Positions 1-10,982 of a DNA stretch of 64,000 nucleotides are shown here, piece by piece. The position numbers and the translations under genes are program-made. A model generated the notes under the pieces. It did not search any database, had not been told where the DNA came from, and saw only the letters and a program-made list of their open reading frames with translations. The DNA is from Paguma larvata (lineage: Eukaryota; Chordata; Mammalia; Carnivora; Viverridae). Each line of letters starts with the position of its first letter. The stretch's first letter is position 1. The stretch is from the NCBI GenBank assembly GCA_030068075.1, contig CM057826.1:50549116-50613115 (forward strand), in the 5' to 3' direction.

Positions 1-538
1 GCTACATGATAGGGATGGAGACATAAATATTTCATGGCAGTATTCCTCTAGGAAATTGCAATTATGATAGGGGAGGAAGACAGAGAATCAGGCAAAAATA
101 ATAATATAAATACTGTGAGAAAAAAAATACTGTGAGAAAAGTAGAGGATGCTAAGAGATAAATAGCAGGGCTAATTTGGCACTCTTAATAAGTTACATAA
201 TTGTATCTAGAGAAACTAATAATATGTAAGAGGAATTGAAGTGGTCCTGGACAGTTTGTCAGAGATACAATGCCAGCCCTATGCGTTGTTAGGCATTTAA
301 CCACCATTTAACACTTGAGACCTCTTACAAACCTTCAGCTACTGTCGTAGGTACTGAGATTACAGAAATGAAGATGACTGTGATCTTGGAAAGTTCATAA
401 TTCATAGAGAATCCAAGGGAACCCAAAGTTACAACATTTTAAACAACATGTACATCTACCAATAAATGTACAGGGTATAAGGCATTTATACTTGGGAAGA
501 GGGAAGGTTTCAAATCAAAGTGTTAGCTGAGCTCATTT
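1..538. other. Unassigned AT-rich sequence
   Basis: No gene, RNA or repeat that I recognise. The stretch is AT-rich with short A-runs and no ORF of note. Confidence 0.5.
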
Positions 539-766
539 TTAAAAGATGATTAAGGGTGGCTCAGTTGGTTAAGCTTCCTACTTCAGCTCAGGTCATGATC
601 TCGCAGCTTGTGAGTTTGAGCCCCAAGTCGGACTCTGTGCTGACACTCAGAGCCCGGAGCCTGCTTCGAATGCTGCGTCTCCCTCTCTCTCTGCCCCTCC
701 CCTGCTCATGCTCTCTCTCTCTCTCCTTCAAAAATAAATAAACATTAAAAAAATTAAAAGATGATT
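539..766 (+). mobile_element. CAN SINE (SINEC), plus strand, with target-site duplication
   Basis: tRNA-Lys-derived carnivore SINE. The head GGTGGCTCAGTTGGTTAAG is followed by the CAGGTCATGATCTCGCAG block, a CT-rich run and the tail AAAATAAATAAACATTAAA. The 13-bp duplication ttaaaagatgatt lies at 539-551 and 754-766 and defines the insertion. The first bases of the usual head (GGGGCGCCTG) are missing or changed. The duplication is perfect, so the copy is fairly young. Small ORFs here are products of the repeat, not genes. Confidence 0.93.
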
Positions 767-1653
767 TGGTATTTATCAGGTACTCTATTGCTGGGGATGG
801 CCGATGGTGACAAGAGACAGGCCTTTCATCCAAAGATGATAGTAACACATTAAAACTTAACTCAGAGAGTTACAAAGTCTATTGCCAGGGAACTAACACA
901 TGTGTGTGAAGTAGACCAAATATGACACTAGAGGAAGCACTGGGGACTGTGAGAAACAGTTCACATGCCCAGCGGCTTTAGATCAATCCTAGTTATTTTG
1001 TACCATGTGGGGGAAGAGTCTATGTATTGCTGTATATATTCCAATGTTACAAAAAAACAATACTGAAATTCTTTTTAACTCCAATATTGAAACTACTGCA
1101 TCTGTCAAATACATGAGCCAGTTGAATTTGGCTAATTCAACTGATCAGTGATCTCAGTTTTTCAGAAAATCTATGCAGATTCATGCAGTCATCTGATAAT
1201 AATTAATTGAGAAGTCTATACTATGTTTGCTGTTAGAATTATTTCACAGGAAAGGGAAGGTCTTCCTCCTCATTATTAGTGAGCAAGCTTTAAAACTGTG
1301 TTTAAAAGAATGCTAATTACCTACATTTTCTAAAGTCACAATATTTTTCAACAAAATATTTGTGGGCCAAAGAGAAGTCGACATGTTGCATGGGGTTGTA
1401 AAATAGAAATTTAGCTTTAGTTGGTAATTTACCTGTCTTTCTCTAACTGTAACACGTAGCACATTTTATTATGGAAGGTATGATTTCTTCATTAATAGTC
1501 CATCAAAGTATAATTATGGGTATTACTTTCTATGATTCTTACCATAGGCAGTGTAGTTATAAAAAAAGAAATTTATATAGGTCTGTTGATTTGCCTAAAG
1601 ATCTGAGTAAGTAATCTCTTGCCTTCATTATAAAGCTGATATTTTTAAGACTC
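767..1653. other. Unassigned AT-rich sequence
   Basis: No recognisable gene or repeat family and no useful ORF. Confidence 0.5.
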
Positions 1654-1751
1654 ATCTTTTAAAAACAAATTTACAATGGATGTCTTTGACTAATGGTCTG
1701 TTATCTTTTAAAAACAAATTTACAATGGATGTCTTTGACTAATGGTCTGTT
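1654..1751. repeat. Perfect 49-bp tandem duplication
   Basis: Two adjacent copies, 1654-1702 and 1703-1751, each begin ATCTTTTAAAAACAAATTTA and end AATGGTCTGTT. I compared them base by base and they are identical. The unit is not part of a repeat family that I know. Identity in AT-rich non-coding DNA suggests a recent local duplication, by slippage or unequal exchange, or an assembly artefact. Confidence 0.95.
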
Positions 1752-3475
1752 TGTTTGAAAATTAATCTTATAAAATCTTACAAACACCATGAATATTCAT
1801 TTTGTATCAAAAGAAAAGGTCATTTCAAGTAAGCTAGAGATGCATACAGTGGCTCATGCTGGGCACTTTAGAATCCATCATTGCATAAAGAGCCACTGAA
1901 GTCAGAGATCTCACATTAAGTACTGACATGGCCCATTGGACAGTTCCTGCTGAGCCTTATTTATGCAGGAAACAAGAATAATAATAATGTGAACATTGCT
2001 AGAATGGGCGAGGAAGCACCCATGCAAATCGACTTTCCCAAGACAAATGAAACTTGACAGGTTTTCTAAAACAATAATTTCAGGATTCTAGAAATCAACC
2101 AAAGCCACACAACAAAGTAAAGAATATTTAATCAAACAAAAACAAAAGTATAATAGGGTTGAAACTTTTGTAAGAATGTGTAGAATGCCATGTTTTAACC
2201 TGGAATTACATTCATGATCTCTTTGTCTACATTTCTGCAATAATGCTACCAGAGAAGGACAGGCTGTGTTAACAAACACCTTCCCACCTGAAGGGGTTCT
2301 TATTTAATGCAGGGCAAAGCATGCAAAAGTTCCAAACCCATGGATACTGTTAGAAACAGTAGCAATCTTATTAGTAAATGGATGGGAAGACTAATACTGA
2401 AAGCAACCAGAAGTTACAATCTTGGTTAGAGGAAACAAAAGACTGACAGAAGAACCAGAAATGGAAATTTAACAGCTAGATGAGGATAATAAAGCATCGA
2501 GAGTGAGCCGACTTCAACGCAATATAATCAATGTGTTTGAAAAATCAAAAAGCTATGTTCAAGTAATAAAAGCTTTATGACAATGATACATTACATAGAG
2601 AATCTCAATGATGAGATAGACTTTGGAAAGAGGAAAGCTGAAGTGGTGTAGTTACCAGAGGAGCTCAAAAACAAATCGGAGCTATTATTTTATTATTTGC
2701 ATGTGGCACTCATATTACCCACAGTCTATGTTTATAGGTTCGTTGGTTTTATTACAGAAACTAAAATAACACTACCTTGGGGTTAAGGAAGGAAGGAAGT
2801 AAAGCATGGCTTTACTAGAGAAAATATATACATTTTACTGTAAATGAGAAGGACTTCAAATTTTTATCGAAATAAATCTTAGAGATTTTTGTCTCATTTG
2901 GTATAAAACTGGTAACTATAATAAATTCCACCTACACATGGAAAAGTGAGTACAAGTAAAATGAAGAAATAAAATTCAATGAACCTGTTAAAATAAAGGT
3001 TTTTTTCTCAGTAATGAAATTCAAGTATTTTTGAAAATTAAATTACTTTGTCCTTTAAATTGAAACTCAATTTCAAGCATTATAAATGAGACAATATTCT
3101 CTCTTCATTGTAATCCAGCTGTTTGTAGGTCATTCAGTAACATTTGCTCTTGCCGTTTGAGGCTATCTCCATTTGCCCATCAGCTGTAGTTTTCAACTGA
3201 TGTAAGAGCCGGGAAATGTCCGTGGCTATTATAATTACTATAAATGTTTATAATCTTGAAAGATGAAGTAAAATTTACCCTCAGAATGATCCAGTTTTAG
3301 AGGGTGGCAAACGTGCACACAATGACGACACGCTGCCTAGATATTCCCAACACTGACGTTTGTGAAACCACATTGTTGACTATAATTAGAATTTTCTGGC
3401 ATTACAGTGATTTCAGGGTGAGGGGTTCACTAAAGGTCTCTTCAAAATATTGTCGAGCACTTCTCTTTAACAAAA
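1752..3475. other. Unassigned AT-rich sequence
   Basis: No gene or identifiable transposon. The 63-codon minus-strand ORF at 2088-2279 resembles nothing that I know and is within chance expectation for AT-rich DNA. Around 3100-3240 the sequence is less A/T-simple than its surroundings, but I cannot assign it. Confidence 0.5.
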
Positions 3476-3709
3476 TTATTCAAGTACTTAGGGTGCCCGG
3501 GGTGGATCAGTTGGTTAAGCATCAGACTCTTGATTTCAGCTCAGGTCATGATCTCCTTGTTTGTGACATTGAGCCCTGCATCGGGCTTTGTGCTGACAGC
3601 GTGGAACCTGCTTGGGATTCTCCCTCTCTCTCTCTCTCTCTGTCCCTCCTTTGCTCTTTCTCTCTCAAAATAAATAAATTAACATTAAAAAAAGTTACTC
3701 AAGTACTAA
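3476..3709 (+). mobile_element. CAN SINE (SINEC), plus strand
   Basis: The head TGCCCGGGGTGGATCAGTTG, the CTCAGGTCATGATCTCC block, the TC-run and the tail AAAATAAATAAATTAACATT are all present. An imperfect duplication, tattcaagtactt / tactcaagtacta, flanks it near 3477-3489 and 3697-3709. The 137-codon plus ORF at 3304-3717 runs through this SINE and is not a gene. Confidence 0.9.
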
Positions 3710-4204
3710 AAGGTTAAACATTTGAATTTGGTTTTGTTAAAATTGGTCACTCTCTTCCTCAGCAGTCCTATTTCTGCACAGATTATCACTGGGGGTTGAT
3801 GAGTTGACATGTGGAAACCGAATCCACATATTTGGAGGTCAGCTGTGCACATATGTTCTGCTTCTTCCCTTCATGGCCACTGCAAAAATAGAAGAAACAG
3901 AAATAATATACCAAAACTGTTTTTAAGTTCAAGCCTTAGGTTGTAGACAGTAAAGAAGTACTCTCAGGAACATTCTGTATTCAAAAACAATTTCCTTGAA
4001 TAAGGGGTTATTCAAAGTAAGAGTAAAGTGATATGTGGTCCAAACAAGTTTTGGCCAGTGCCCCAGGAGAAAGTTAAATCTTGGTGTTAGATCATATCTG
4101 TATACTTTTGTGGATCCTAAACAAAACTTCCATAGGAAAATAAGCCATTGTGTGGTATGGCAGGGATAATAATCACTAATAAAGAGTTCCCAATAATGTA
4201 TTGC
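3710..4204. other. Unassigned sequence
   Basis: No gene or clear repeat recognised. Confidence 0.5.
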
Positions 4205-4390
4205 TTTCTTAGTGTCAGGGATTACACTGTATTATTTTGAAATACCATTTCATTTAATGCCATATTCCTGTGATGCACTGATAACAATTCTCATTTTACA
4301 GATGAGAAAACTAAGGCTCAAAAAGATGATAGAACTCACCAATTGTTTTGTAGCTATAAAATTCCAAATCAGGATTAGAACAAGGTCACT
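4205..4390 (-). mobile_element. MIR remnant, minus strand
   Basis: The CATTTTACAGATGAGAAAAC core near 4293-4312, followed by CTAAGGCTCA, is the reverse complement of the MIR core region. Diverged sequence follows that matches the tRNA-side part (ATTCCAAATCAGGATTAGAAC). Ancient mammal-wide SINE; edges are approximate. Confidence 0.75.
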
Positions 4391-4470
4391 TTTTATGAGT
4401 TTAAATAGACTTGTAAGGTAAGCTAAATTAATTCCTTTATTTTATAAATAAAAAAATGTGGAAGTCTTTT

Positions 4471-4686
4471 TTTAATTTTTTTTAATGTTTATTCATCTTT
4501 GAGAGACAGAGAGACAGAGTGTGAGCTTTAAAGGGCAGAGAGAGAGGGAGACACAGAATCCAAAGCTGTCTCTACGCTCAGAGCTGTCAGCACAGATCCT
4601 GACGCTGGGCTCAAACTCATGAACCAGTGAGATCATGACCTGAACTGAAGTTAGATGCTCAACCAACTGAGCCACCCAGATGCCCC
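4471..4686 (-). mobile_element. CAN SINE (SINEC), minus strand
   Basis: It reads as the reverse complement: a T-rich tail with TTTAATGTTTATTCATCTTT, a GA-rich block, CTCAGAGCTGTCAGCACAGA, GAGATCATGACCTGA and the head CAACTGAGCCACCCAGATGC. Complete in outline. I could not define a clear target-site duplication. Confidence 0.92.
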
Positions 4687-5039
4687 TACCTTTCTTGAAT
4701 TCTAATAAGAAGTAAAAATATAAACTTGTTCTTCTATGTTGGACTTTCCATTGTACTAGTGTCCTAATATTTACATTCTATACTTTAAGAGAAGAGAAAC
4801 ATTTAACTGAAATGATACCAAAAGAATGTTTGGTTCAGTCAAGATGTTGAAGGCTATGGGTATTCAGAGAAACTCATCCTTAAGCAGATACGAGTAATGA
4901 GTTGTTATGTGACAGGAACTGTTCTAGACACTGGGACCACAAAAGTTTTCCCCCAGAACACGTCTGCTTTAACAACACATGCAGAGCATACACAGTCATA
5001 GAATAAAGAGGATTTTATATGAACGTGTATGAGGGGAAC
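4687..5039. other. Unassigned sequence with a weak L2/MIR-like patch
   Basis: Bases 4905-4950 (GACAGGAACTGTTCTAGACA, then CTGGGA) resemble a segment common in ancient L2/MIR copies, but it is too short to call. Confidence 0.35.
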
Positions 5040-5205
5040 TGTAATGGGTTGAATGATGACCTCCAAAAAGGTATGTCCGCATCCTAATCCATGGAACTTA
5101 TGAACATGATCTTATTTGGAAAAAGGGTCTTTGCAGAGGTAATTAAGTTAAGGATCTCAAGATGACGTCATTCCGGACTATCTGGTCCTAGACTCAATTA
5201 TTATA
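5040..5205 (+). mobile_element. Ancient LTR-like repeat (MaLR type?), interrupted by a SINE
   Basis: The string TAATGGGTTGAATGATGACC ... CTTATTTGGAAAAAGGGTCT, then TTGCAGAGGTAATTAAG, is a widespread mammalian repeat pattern that I associate with MaLR-type LTRs. I am not sure of the exact family. It runs into the SINEC at 5206, and no convincing continuation is visible after it. Confidence 0.5.
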
Positions 5206-5421
5206 GTCTTAATTTGTTTTTAATGTTTATTTATTTTTGAGAGATACAGAACACAAGCAGGGAGGGGCAGAGAGAGGGAGAGGGAGACACAGAATCTGAA
5301 GCAGGATCTAAGCTCTGAGCTGTCAGCACAGAGCCTGATGTGGGCCTTGAACTAACAAATCACGAGATCATGATCTGAGCCGAAGTCAGAAACTTAACCT
5401 ATTGAGCCACTCAGGAGCCCC
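5206..5421 (-). mobile_element. CAN SINE (SINEC), minus strand
   Basis: It has TTTAATGTTTATTTATTTTT, a GA-rich block, GAGCTGTCAGCACAGAGCCT, GAGATCATGATCTGAGCCGA and the degraded head TTGAGCCACTCAGGAGCCCC. It sits at the edge of the older LTR-like repeat. Confidence 0.92.
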
Positions 5422-5580
5422 TAAGCAACAATTTTTAAAACAGATTTGTCATTAAGCTCCTTCTCACGTGTCAATAATCTAAACAGTGAACAGATAGAGA
5501 CCTTCCTTATATCAAGCAAGAGTTAAAGCTTCCAATTTAAGAAATTTTCCCAATTATCTATGATACAAGGTACTGAGTCT

Positions 5581-5780
5581 ATTTTTTTAAGTTTATTTAT
5601 TTTGAAATAGAGAGATCATAGGGGGAGGTAGGGAGAGGGCAGAGAGAGAAAGGGAGAACCTTAAGGGGACACTTGGCAGTCATCACAGATTCCAATGTAG
5701 GGCTCAAACTCACCTTGAGACCATGACCTGAGTTTAAATCAAGAGTTAGATGCTTAGCCAGCTGAGCCACTAGGAGCCCC
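5581..5780 (-). mobile_element. CAN SINE (SINEC), minus strand, diverged
   Basis: It starts with TTTTTTTAAGTTTATTTATT and a GA-rich block, then GAGACCATGACCTGAG and the head GCTGAGCCACTAGGAGCCCC. The short flanks GAGTCT on both sides (about 5575 and 5787) may be a remnant duplication. Confidence 0.88.
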
Positions 5781-5982
5781 AGGATGGAGTCTTGAAGTTT
5801 GACTACTGTTGACTATGAACCATAGTATAGTTCTAAGATTTTATCACAGTAATATACAATGGTTTAATAATCTACTTAATGGTATATAGTAGCTCTTCCA
5901 AATGCCACCATTTGAAGCCAAATAATTAATTTTCATATATCCAAAAGCACACAAACAAGTATTATTTACTCCCACATCAGGT

Positions 5983-6092
5983 TCACTGCTGTCAGCCTGT
6001 CAGCACAGAGCCTGCTTAGGATCCTCTGTCTGCCTCTCTCTCTATACCACTCCCCTACTTGTGCTCTCTCAAAAGGAAACATTAAAAAAATA
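5983..6092 (+). mobile_element. 5'-truncated CAN SINE fragment
   Basis: Only the 3' half is present: TCACTGCTGTCAGCCTGTCA, CAGAGCCTGCTTAGGATC, the CT-rich run, and AAAAGGAAACATTAAAAAAA. The tRNA-like head is absent. Confidence 0.82.
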
Positions 6093-6254
6093 TTCCAATA
6101 TACAGAAGTACCATTAAGTTGTAAGAAAAAAATAAAGAAAAAAACCCCAAAAGATTATAAATAAACTAGGATAGGTTATTTTTAAACATTGAAATACCAG
6201 AAATTAGATCCACTTACTTTAAGAACGAAAATGGAGTGTGTGAAATTTGAAAGC

Positions 6255-6345
6255 TACATCCTGACCAATAGCCTCATTTCATAGACAAAGTTACTAAAGC
6301 ACAGAGGCATGAATTACCCAATTTGCACAGTTTATCGCAGACGCG
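6255..6345 (-). mobile_element. MIR remnant, minus strand
   Basis: TCATTTCATAGACAAAGTTA followed by CTAAAGCACAGAGGCATGAA matches the reverse-complement MIR core. Diverged and short. Confidence 0.6.
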
Positions 6346-7149
6346 GTATCTGAAATGTTATTTCAACTCCCTAGTCAATACTATTTCCAAGATGCCCTAT
6401 TTTCATGTTTCCACCTTAACAATTGCAGTATCAATGTTACTTACACAACTGAAAGTTTATTACTGGTATTGGTATGGAGAGAAGAAGCTAGAGAATATCC
6501 TTCCATATGTCAACAAGTTTCATCTAATTACAACAAATTTCACATGCAAATAGTGGCCCAAATTATATTTAGCAATCATGGATATCTGGAAATTATTTTG
6601 ATGGGGTTAAAAAATAATATGTCTTAATAGCAGTATTTTCTAATAGATGGCATTAGGATATTACTAAATTCTCTTACTGACCCATTGAAAGCACATAGAA
6701 GGGTTTCTAGTCAAAACACAGGTCTTATCTCCTAATGCCTACCAGGCTATTATGGGATTATTTATTTGAACTACACATCCTTGCCAAGTCATATAGAGGT
6801 TTATGATTCTTTTACACATTCTGTCAAAAGTAAGAGTTACAATGCTAGCAATATCCTTAATGTGAAAATAATTACTCAAACTATACTTGTAAGAATACAA
6901 ATATTACACTCATCAGTAAAAACTACTATGACATTTTTCTTGTGAAAAGTCAGTTTACTAGTGCAGAAGGCAGGATGGATAAAAAATAATAGTTTATTAT
7001 TTTCTTTTAGAAAATGGGATGATCTAGGTAAGCTTCTGACGTAGCCTTGCAAATAGTTAAGTTTATGTAACTAACACCAACCTTCCTCTCTCCTTTACAA
7101 ACGAAACAAACAAAAAAGCCCTAACTGAATAATTACACACAATATAATG
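6346..7149. other. Unassigned AT-rich sequence
   Basis: Two overlapping plus-strand ORFs (6323-6553 and 6355-6627) occur here in different frames with no similarity that I recognise. They look like chance ORFs. No repeat was identified. Confidence 0.45.
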
Positions 7150-7275
7150 AAATCATTTATGGCACTGAGTGTAGCGATGATTTAACAGATATATACTTAT
7201 CTCCAAACTCATCAAGTTGTATACATTACATATATACAGCATTTTGCATGTCAATAATACCTCAATAAAGTGAAA
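7150..7275 (+). mobile_element. Old L1 3'-end fragment, plus strand
   Basis: CTCCAAACTCATCAAGTTGT, then GTCAATAATACCTCAATAAAG, matches the conserved 3' terminus of old mammalian L1 families (ATACCTCAATAAAG-type end). Confidence 0.65.
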
Positions 7276-7479
7276 TTGTTAAGATAGTAAGTACAATGAA
7301 GAACATAAACCAGCATATATAACACCTGTGGTTGATCTCCATGGGAAGTCAACATATGTTCTAAGAGATGAGTGACAAGTAGAAGCCAGAAACTGATAAT
7401 CTATCCAAGCCAGACAGAAGGCTGTTTGGCTGGGATATACTCGTAAAAATTCTAGAGGGTAAAGTGTACATGCTGAAGT

Positions 7480-7620
7480 GTTATGGGTAAGAGTTGTAGG
7501 AGATAATGGATGGGTATGCAGGGACCATACCTTGGAGGGTGTTGTAGACCATTAATAAGAGGCTTGAATTATTTTTAAGTTTATGGGAAGCTATTGCAGT
7601 TAATCAAATGACAGTGGTCA
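7480..7620 (-). mobile_element. L2-like remnant, minus strand
   Basis: GGAGGGTGTTGTAGACCATT ... TTTATGGGAAGCTATTGCAG resembles the reverse complement of a 3' L2 segment. Old and diverged. Confidence 0.45.
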
Positions 7621-7754
7621 CTCTGCTTTGTCTAGATTAAAAATTCATATCCTTTCAACTCTAACAATATTATACTTTCACACCTTTTTCATAAAAGAGC
7701 CAGAAAAAAAAGCATATAGAGTTGATTAGATAGAGATAGCATATAGAGTTGATA

Positions 7755-7910
7755 TAGAGATCAGGTCAAGATATTTTGGTTCCATGAATTGGAGTCCTGC
7801 CTCTGGCTCTGTGTTAACAGTGTGGAGCCCACTTTGGATCCTGTCTTCCTCTCTCTGTCCTTCCCCTGCTTGCGCATGCTTTCTCTTTTTCAAAAAATAG
7901 ATAATAATTG
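7755..7910 (+). mobile_element. 5'-truncated CAN SINE fragment
   Basis: GATCAGGTCAAGATATTTTG, GTGTGGAGCCCACTTTGGAT, the CT-rich run and the tail TTTTTCAAAAAATAGATAAT are present. The head is missing. A partial duplication of GCATATAGAGTTGAT lies immediately upstream (7710-7753). Confidence 0.78.
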
Positions 7911-8287
7911 TTTCAGGGGAAAAAGGTCATTATCACACACTACATAGATTTTATGGGACAAAAAGATAAAAAAGAAAGATTAGAAAAGCTAGCAATGAGA
8001 TTATTAGGCCTTTAAATTGTTTACAGATTTAAACAGTATGTCTTCTGCTTGGGTGTGTATTAATATGTTCATTTTATTTATGTTTCTATTGATCAGGTAA
8101 TGTTTGGAAAGAAAGGAAATATGAAAAATAGTAGGTACAGGTTGGAATTTGTTGTAAAGTCAGACATGTAAAGAAAGCCCGCCAATAGTCAATGAGAAAG
8201 GCCAGTTGAATAATGAGCAATAGATGAAGCTGAGGTTGGGATGGGAGAATTAGCCATCCACCATTATTGTTAAGAACTTAAAAATTA
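7911..8287. other. Unassigned sequence
   Basis: No gene or repeat recognised. Confidence 0.45.
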
Positions 8288-8500
8288 GGGGCACCTGGGT
8301 GGCTCAGTTCATTAAGCGTCTGACTTTGGCTCAGGTCATGATCTTATGATTTGTGAGTTTGAGCCCCACATTGAACTTACTGCTGTCAGCGCAGAGCCTG
8401 CTTTGGATATTCTGTCTCCCTCTCTTTGCCCTTCCCCTGTTTGTAAGATCTCTCTCTCTCTCTCTCAAAACTAAATAAACTTAAACAAATAAAAGAATTA
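8288..8500 (+). mobile_element. CAN SINE (SINEC), plus strand, well preserved
   Basis: The canonical head GGGGCACCTGGGTGGCTCAG is present, then CAGGTCATGATCTTATG, GCGCAGAGCCTGCTTTGGAT, a TC run and AACTAAATAAACTTAAAC. Flanking gaacttaaaaatta / gaattaaaaaattt is a plausible imperfect target-site duplication. Confidence 0.94.
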
Positions 8501-8870
8501 AAAAATTTTTGTATATATATTTTTCCAGTTTTATTGAGATATGAAAATCTGTCAACAGTAGACCTGTGTCCTGCAAAGAAACAGTGAACTAAAGGTGAGT
8601 GTCTATGCCCCTTCCAGATTGGAGATGGACCTTCCAGTTCTTTATAATCCCACCACCCTCTACAATGTTCTGTCTAACCAGCACACACACCTCGTTTCAC
8701 TTATTGATATTATCATTCTCAATGTGATAGACATTTGGAGGCTCCTACTGTATAACATTGTGATGTCTCAGTGGAAAATGAGTTGTCAGACTCTCTGATG
8801 CAATACCTTCTTCACATATCTGGGTATTTCACTCTCTCCCTCTCTTTCTCATATTAGGGAAAACAATAGC
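8501..8870. other. Unassigned; possible old L1 3' scrap
   Basis: CAGTTTTATTGAGATATGAA near 8526 resembles the antisense 3' end of old L1 elements, but the rest is not assignable. Confidence 0.35.
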
Positions 8871-8907
8871 TGTGTGTGTGTGTGTGTGAGAGTATGTGTG
8901 TGTGTGT
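8871..8907. repeat. (TG)n microsatellite, interrupted
   Basis: A TG run interrupted by GAGAGTA. More scattered TG and TC dinucleotides follow to about 8942. Confidence 0.9.
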
Positions 8908-8942
8908 TATGTAATGTGTGTATCTGTTTGTATCTCTCTCTC

Positions 8943-10501
8943 AATAGACTGATAAATAAATAGAGAAAGAAAAGGATACAAAGACATAAACACATATATA
9001 CACATCCATAGTTATTGTCTCTTCACATATTTCCTCCTATTTACAGAGCTTGATACAAAGAACATACAATGCATAACAAAGATGATGACCATATGATTTT
9101 TTGGTCTAGAATTATAACAAGCCCATAGGTGACCTTGATCCCAAATGAACCTTCTCAAGAGCTAATGACTTCTTACAGTGCCAATGACTCCTACATTTTT
9201 TAAAATAAGGAGAAGGCAAATTCTCTATATCGGCATTCTGGCTTTCAGGTACCTGTTTGCTTTTGTTGTTGCCAAAGGTTTTTGGGACAAAGCAGAAATG
9301 ACAGATTGTCTGGAGACCATAAGGCTGGTAGCAGCCCACGGCAGTCCAGACAGCACCAGGGAGCAAACCTTCAATAGACTGCCAGGCCCTGTTTTCTTTC
9401 TTTCATTAGGACTGCTGAAGGATGTAGGTGGCCTGGAGATCAGGACACTCTCGTATAATGCAGGAGAAATAGTGAATATTTCCTTCCCTCCTGTTCCATT
9501 TGGCTCTTCTTAATTTGATACAAATATCCTCAGGAGCAAACAGGACCTGCTTTTAAGGAGAGGTCAAATATCCTCCCTTTTTATCTATATGAATAAAAAA
9601 TAAATGCAAACCTAAGGAAAACAAAACAAAACTATAACAACGAGAAAAGCTTATTTGTCAGAAAACGGCAGAGATAACCACAAGGTCAAAGATTTCTACA
9701 GATAGAATGTGTCGTTTTACTTTTTTCTGCCCTCAAGAGGATTATCTCCTGCATGGGCTTGGTCGATTTTCTGGACTGAAACGTAACTCCCTGGGAATAT
9801 TTGCCTTACAGGGTATACCTCAACCCCTCCAAAGTCTTCTCCAATCTCTGTGGTGGAACTTTTGTTTTAGATCGATTTCCTCCCATTGAATCACAGGTTT
9901 TCCTCTATCCTCCTTATTCTCTTCACTGACAACTCAGCCTCCATTTGACTTGTCCAGCACTCACAGCCTCAGGCTCTATTTGTCCCTGATCCTGAGATTT
10001 ACTGGCCAAGTGACCCACAGTAGATGCATCCAATGTGTAAAGTCAGCATTTCTGCAAAGGTAAAGCTAGCATGCTGTTGAATCACCCACAAATTCAGCCC
10101 TGATTAACACCAAAGACTGTGCTCTTAACCTCAGCACAATTTCACTAGAAACCTCAAGAAAAAGAATGAATGAATGGAAGGGACAAAATGCACAGTGAGT
10201 TCAGAGGTGAGTGTATCAGTTTGAGTTCAGAAAATTAGAGAAGAATGTGACTTCAACCACTCCAAATGGATAGTGTCTGAATAAAAAGACGGGAGGTAGG
10301 GAACATAACAAGAGGGTAATACAAGATAAAGATGTCAATCGGCAACATCTGAGGTATATTACAAGAGCAATGAGAACGGACTGTTAAAGCTATTTTCTTT
10401 TTAAATGGGAGAACAGGAATGGAAGCTTGCATTGTAAGACCAAGTTCTCAAATCATGTGTCTTGATGTTTGACTTATTTTCATTCATGAAGAGATCTAAT
10501 A
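8943..10501. other. Long unassigned stretch, not recognisably repetitive
   Basis: About 1.5 kb with a less AT-simple composition than its flanks. A 111-codon plus ORF (9178-9513) opens at GTG, with the first ATG at 9184, and overlaps an 84-codon minus ORF. Neither resembles a family that I know. I see no polyadenylation signal, splice pattern or domain that supports a gene. It may be unique DNA or an old element that I do not recognise. Confidence 0.4.
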
Positions 10502-10718
10502 AAGTGCAGTGCTTATGACTATAGACTCTACTTAAGAAAGATCAAAATTCAGATTTTCTATGGCACTATCTGTGTGAACAAGCATAAATTCCATATCCTC
10601 TTTAGGCTTTGTTTTGCTCATTTAGGGTGAGAATAATATTATTTAGCTACCAGATTGACTAGAAAAATCAAGTAAGGTGATGCAAGGAAAAACTAAGTAC
10701 AAAGCCTAGCACATAGAT
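10502..10718 (+). mobile_element. MIR element, plus strand
   Basis: The order of blocks fits the MIR consensus: AAAGTGCAGTGCTTATGACT, CTGTGTGAACAAGC, CCTCTTTAGGCTTTG, GGGTGAGAATAATATTA, TACAAAGCCTAGCACATAG. Most of the element length is present. Confidence 0.75.
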
Positions 10719-10779
10719 TTTTTCAGGTATTATATTAATATGTATTATATTAATAATTAATAAATATTATATTAATTAT

Positions 10780-10982
10780 TCAGTCATCCAATACTCTTGG
10801 GAGCATCCAATGCTCTTTGGGAGCATCTATTAGGCTCCATTTGCTGTGCCTGGCACTAAGCATAGAAGGGTGAGTGAAATTGATTTTCTGTTCTCACCTT
10901 ATTACCTATTGAAGAAAGTGGGAATCTAATCAGCAGTTTCAATACCATATCATACATAATGTGATTAAGGTAAGTACAAAAG
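10780..10982 (-). mobile_element. L2-like remnant, left part, split by an LTR
   Basis: GCTGTGCCTGGCACTAAGCA, then GTGATTAAGGTAAGTACAAA, resembles the reverse complement of an L2 3' region. The matching continuation, CCAGGCTGAGGCAACAGTAG, lies beyond the LTR at about 11332-11460. This implies that the LTR landed inside this older repeat. Confidence 0.5.

Noticed and set aside
552..620. tRNA gene (A and B box-like head)
   Set aside because: The tRNA-like part is the head of a CAN SINE, diverged and joined to a SINE body. None of the SINE heads in the window looks like an intact tRNA gene.
3304..3717. 137-codon plus-strand ORF
   Set aside because: Its second half is translated SINE sequence and it has no recognised domain.
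9360..9513. Possible exon after the CTTTCATTAG acceptor-like string
   Set aside because: A single splice-like site is common by chance. There is no matching donor, frame or similarity to support an exon.
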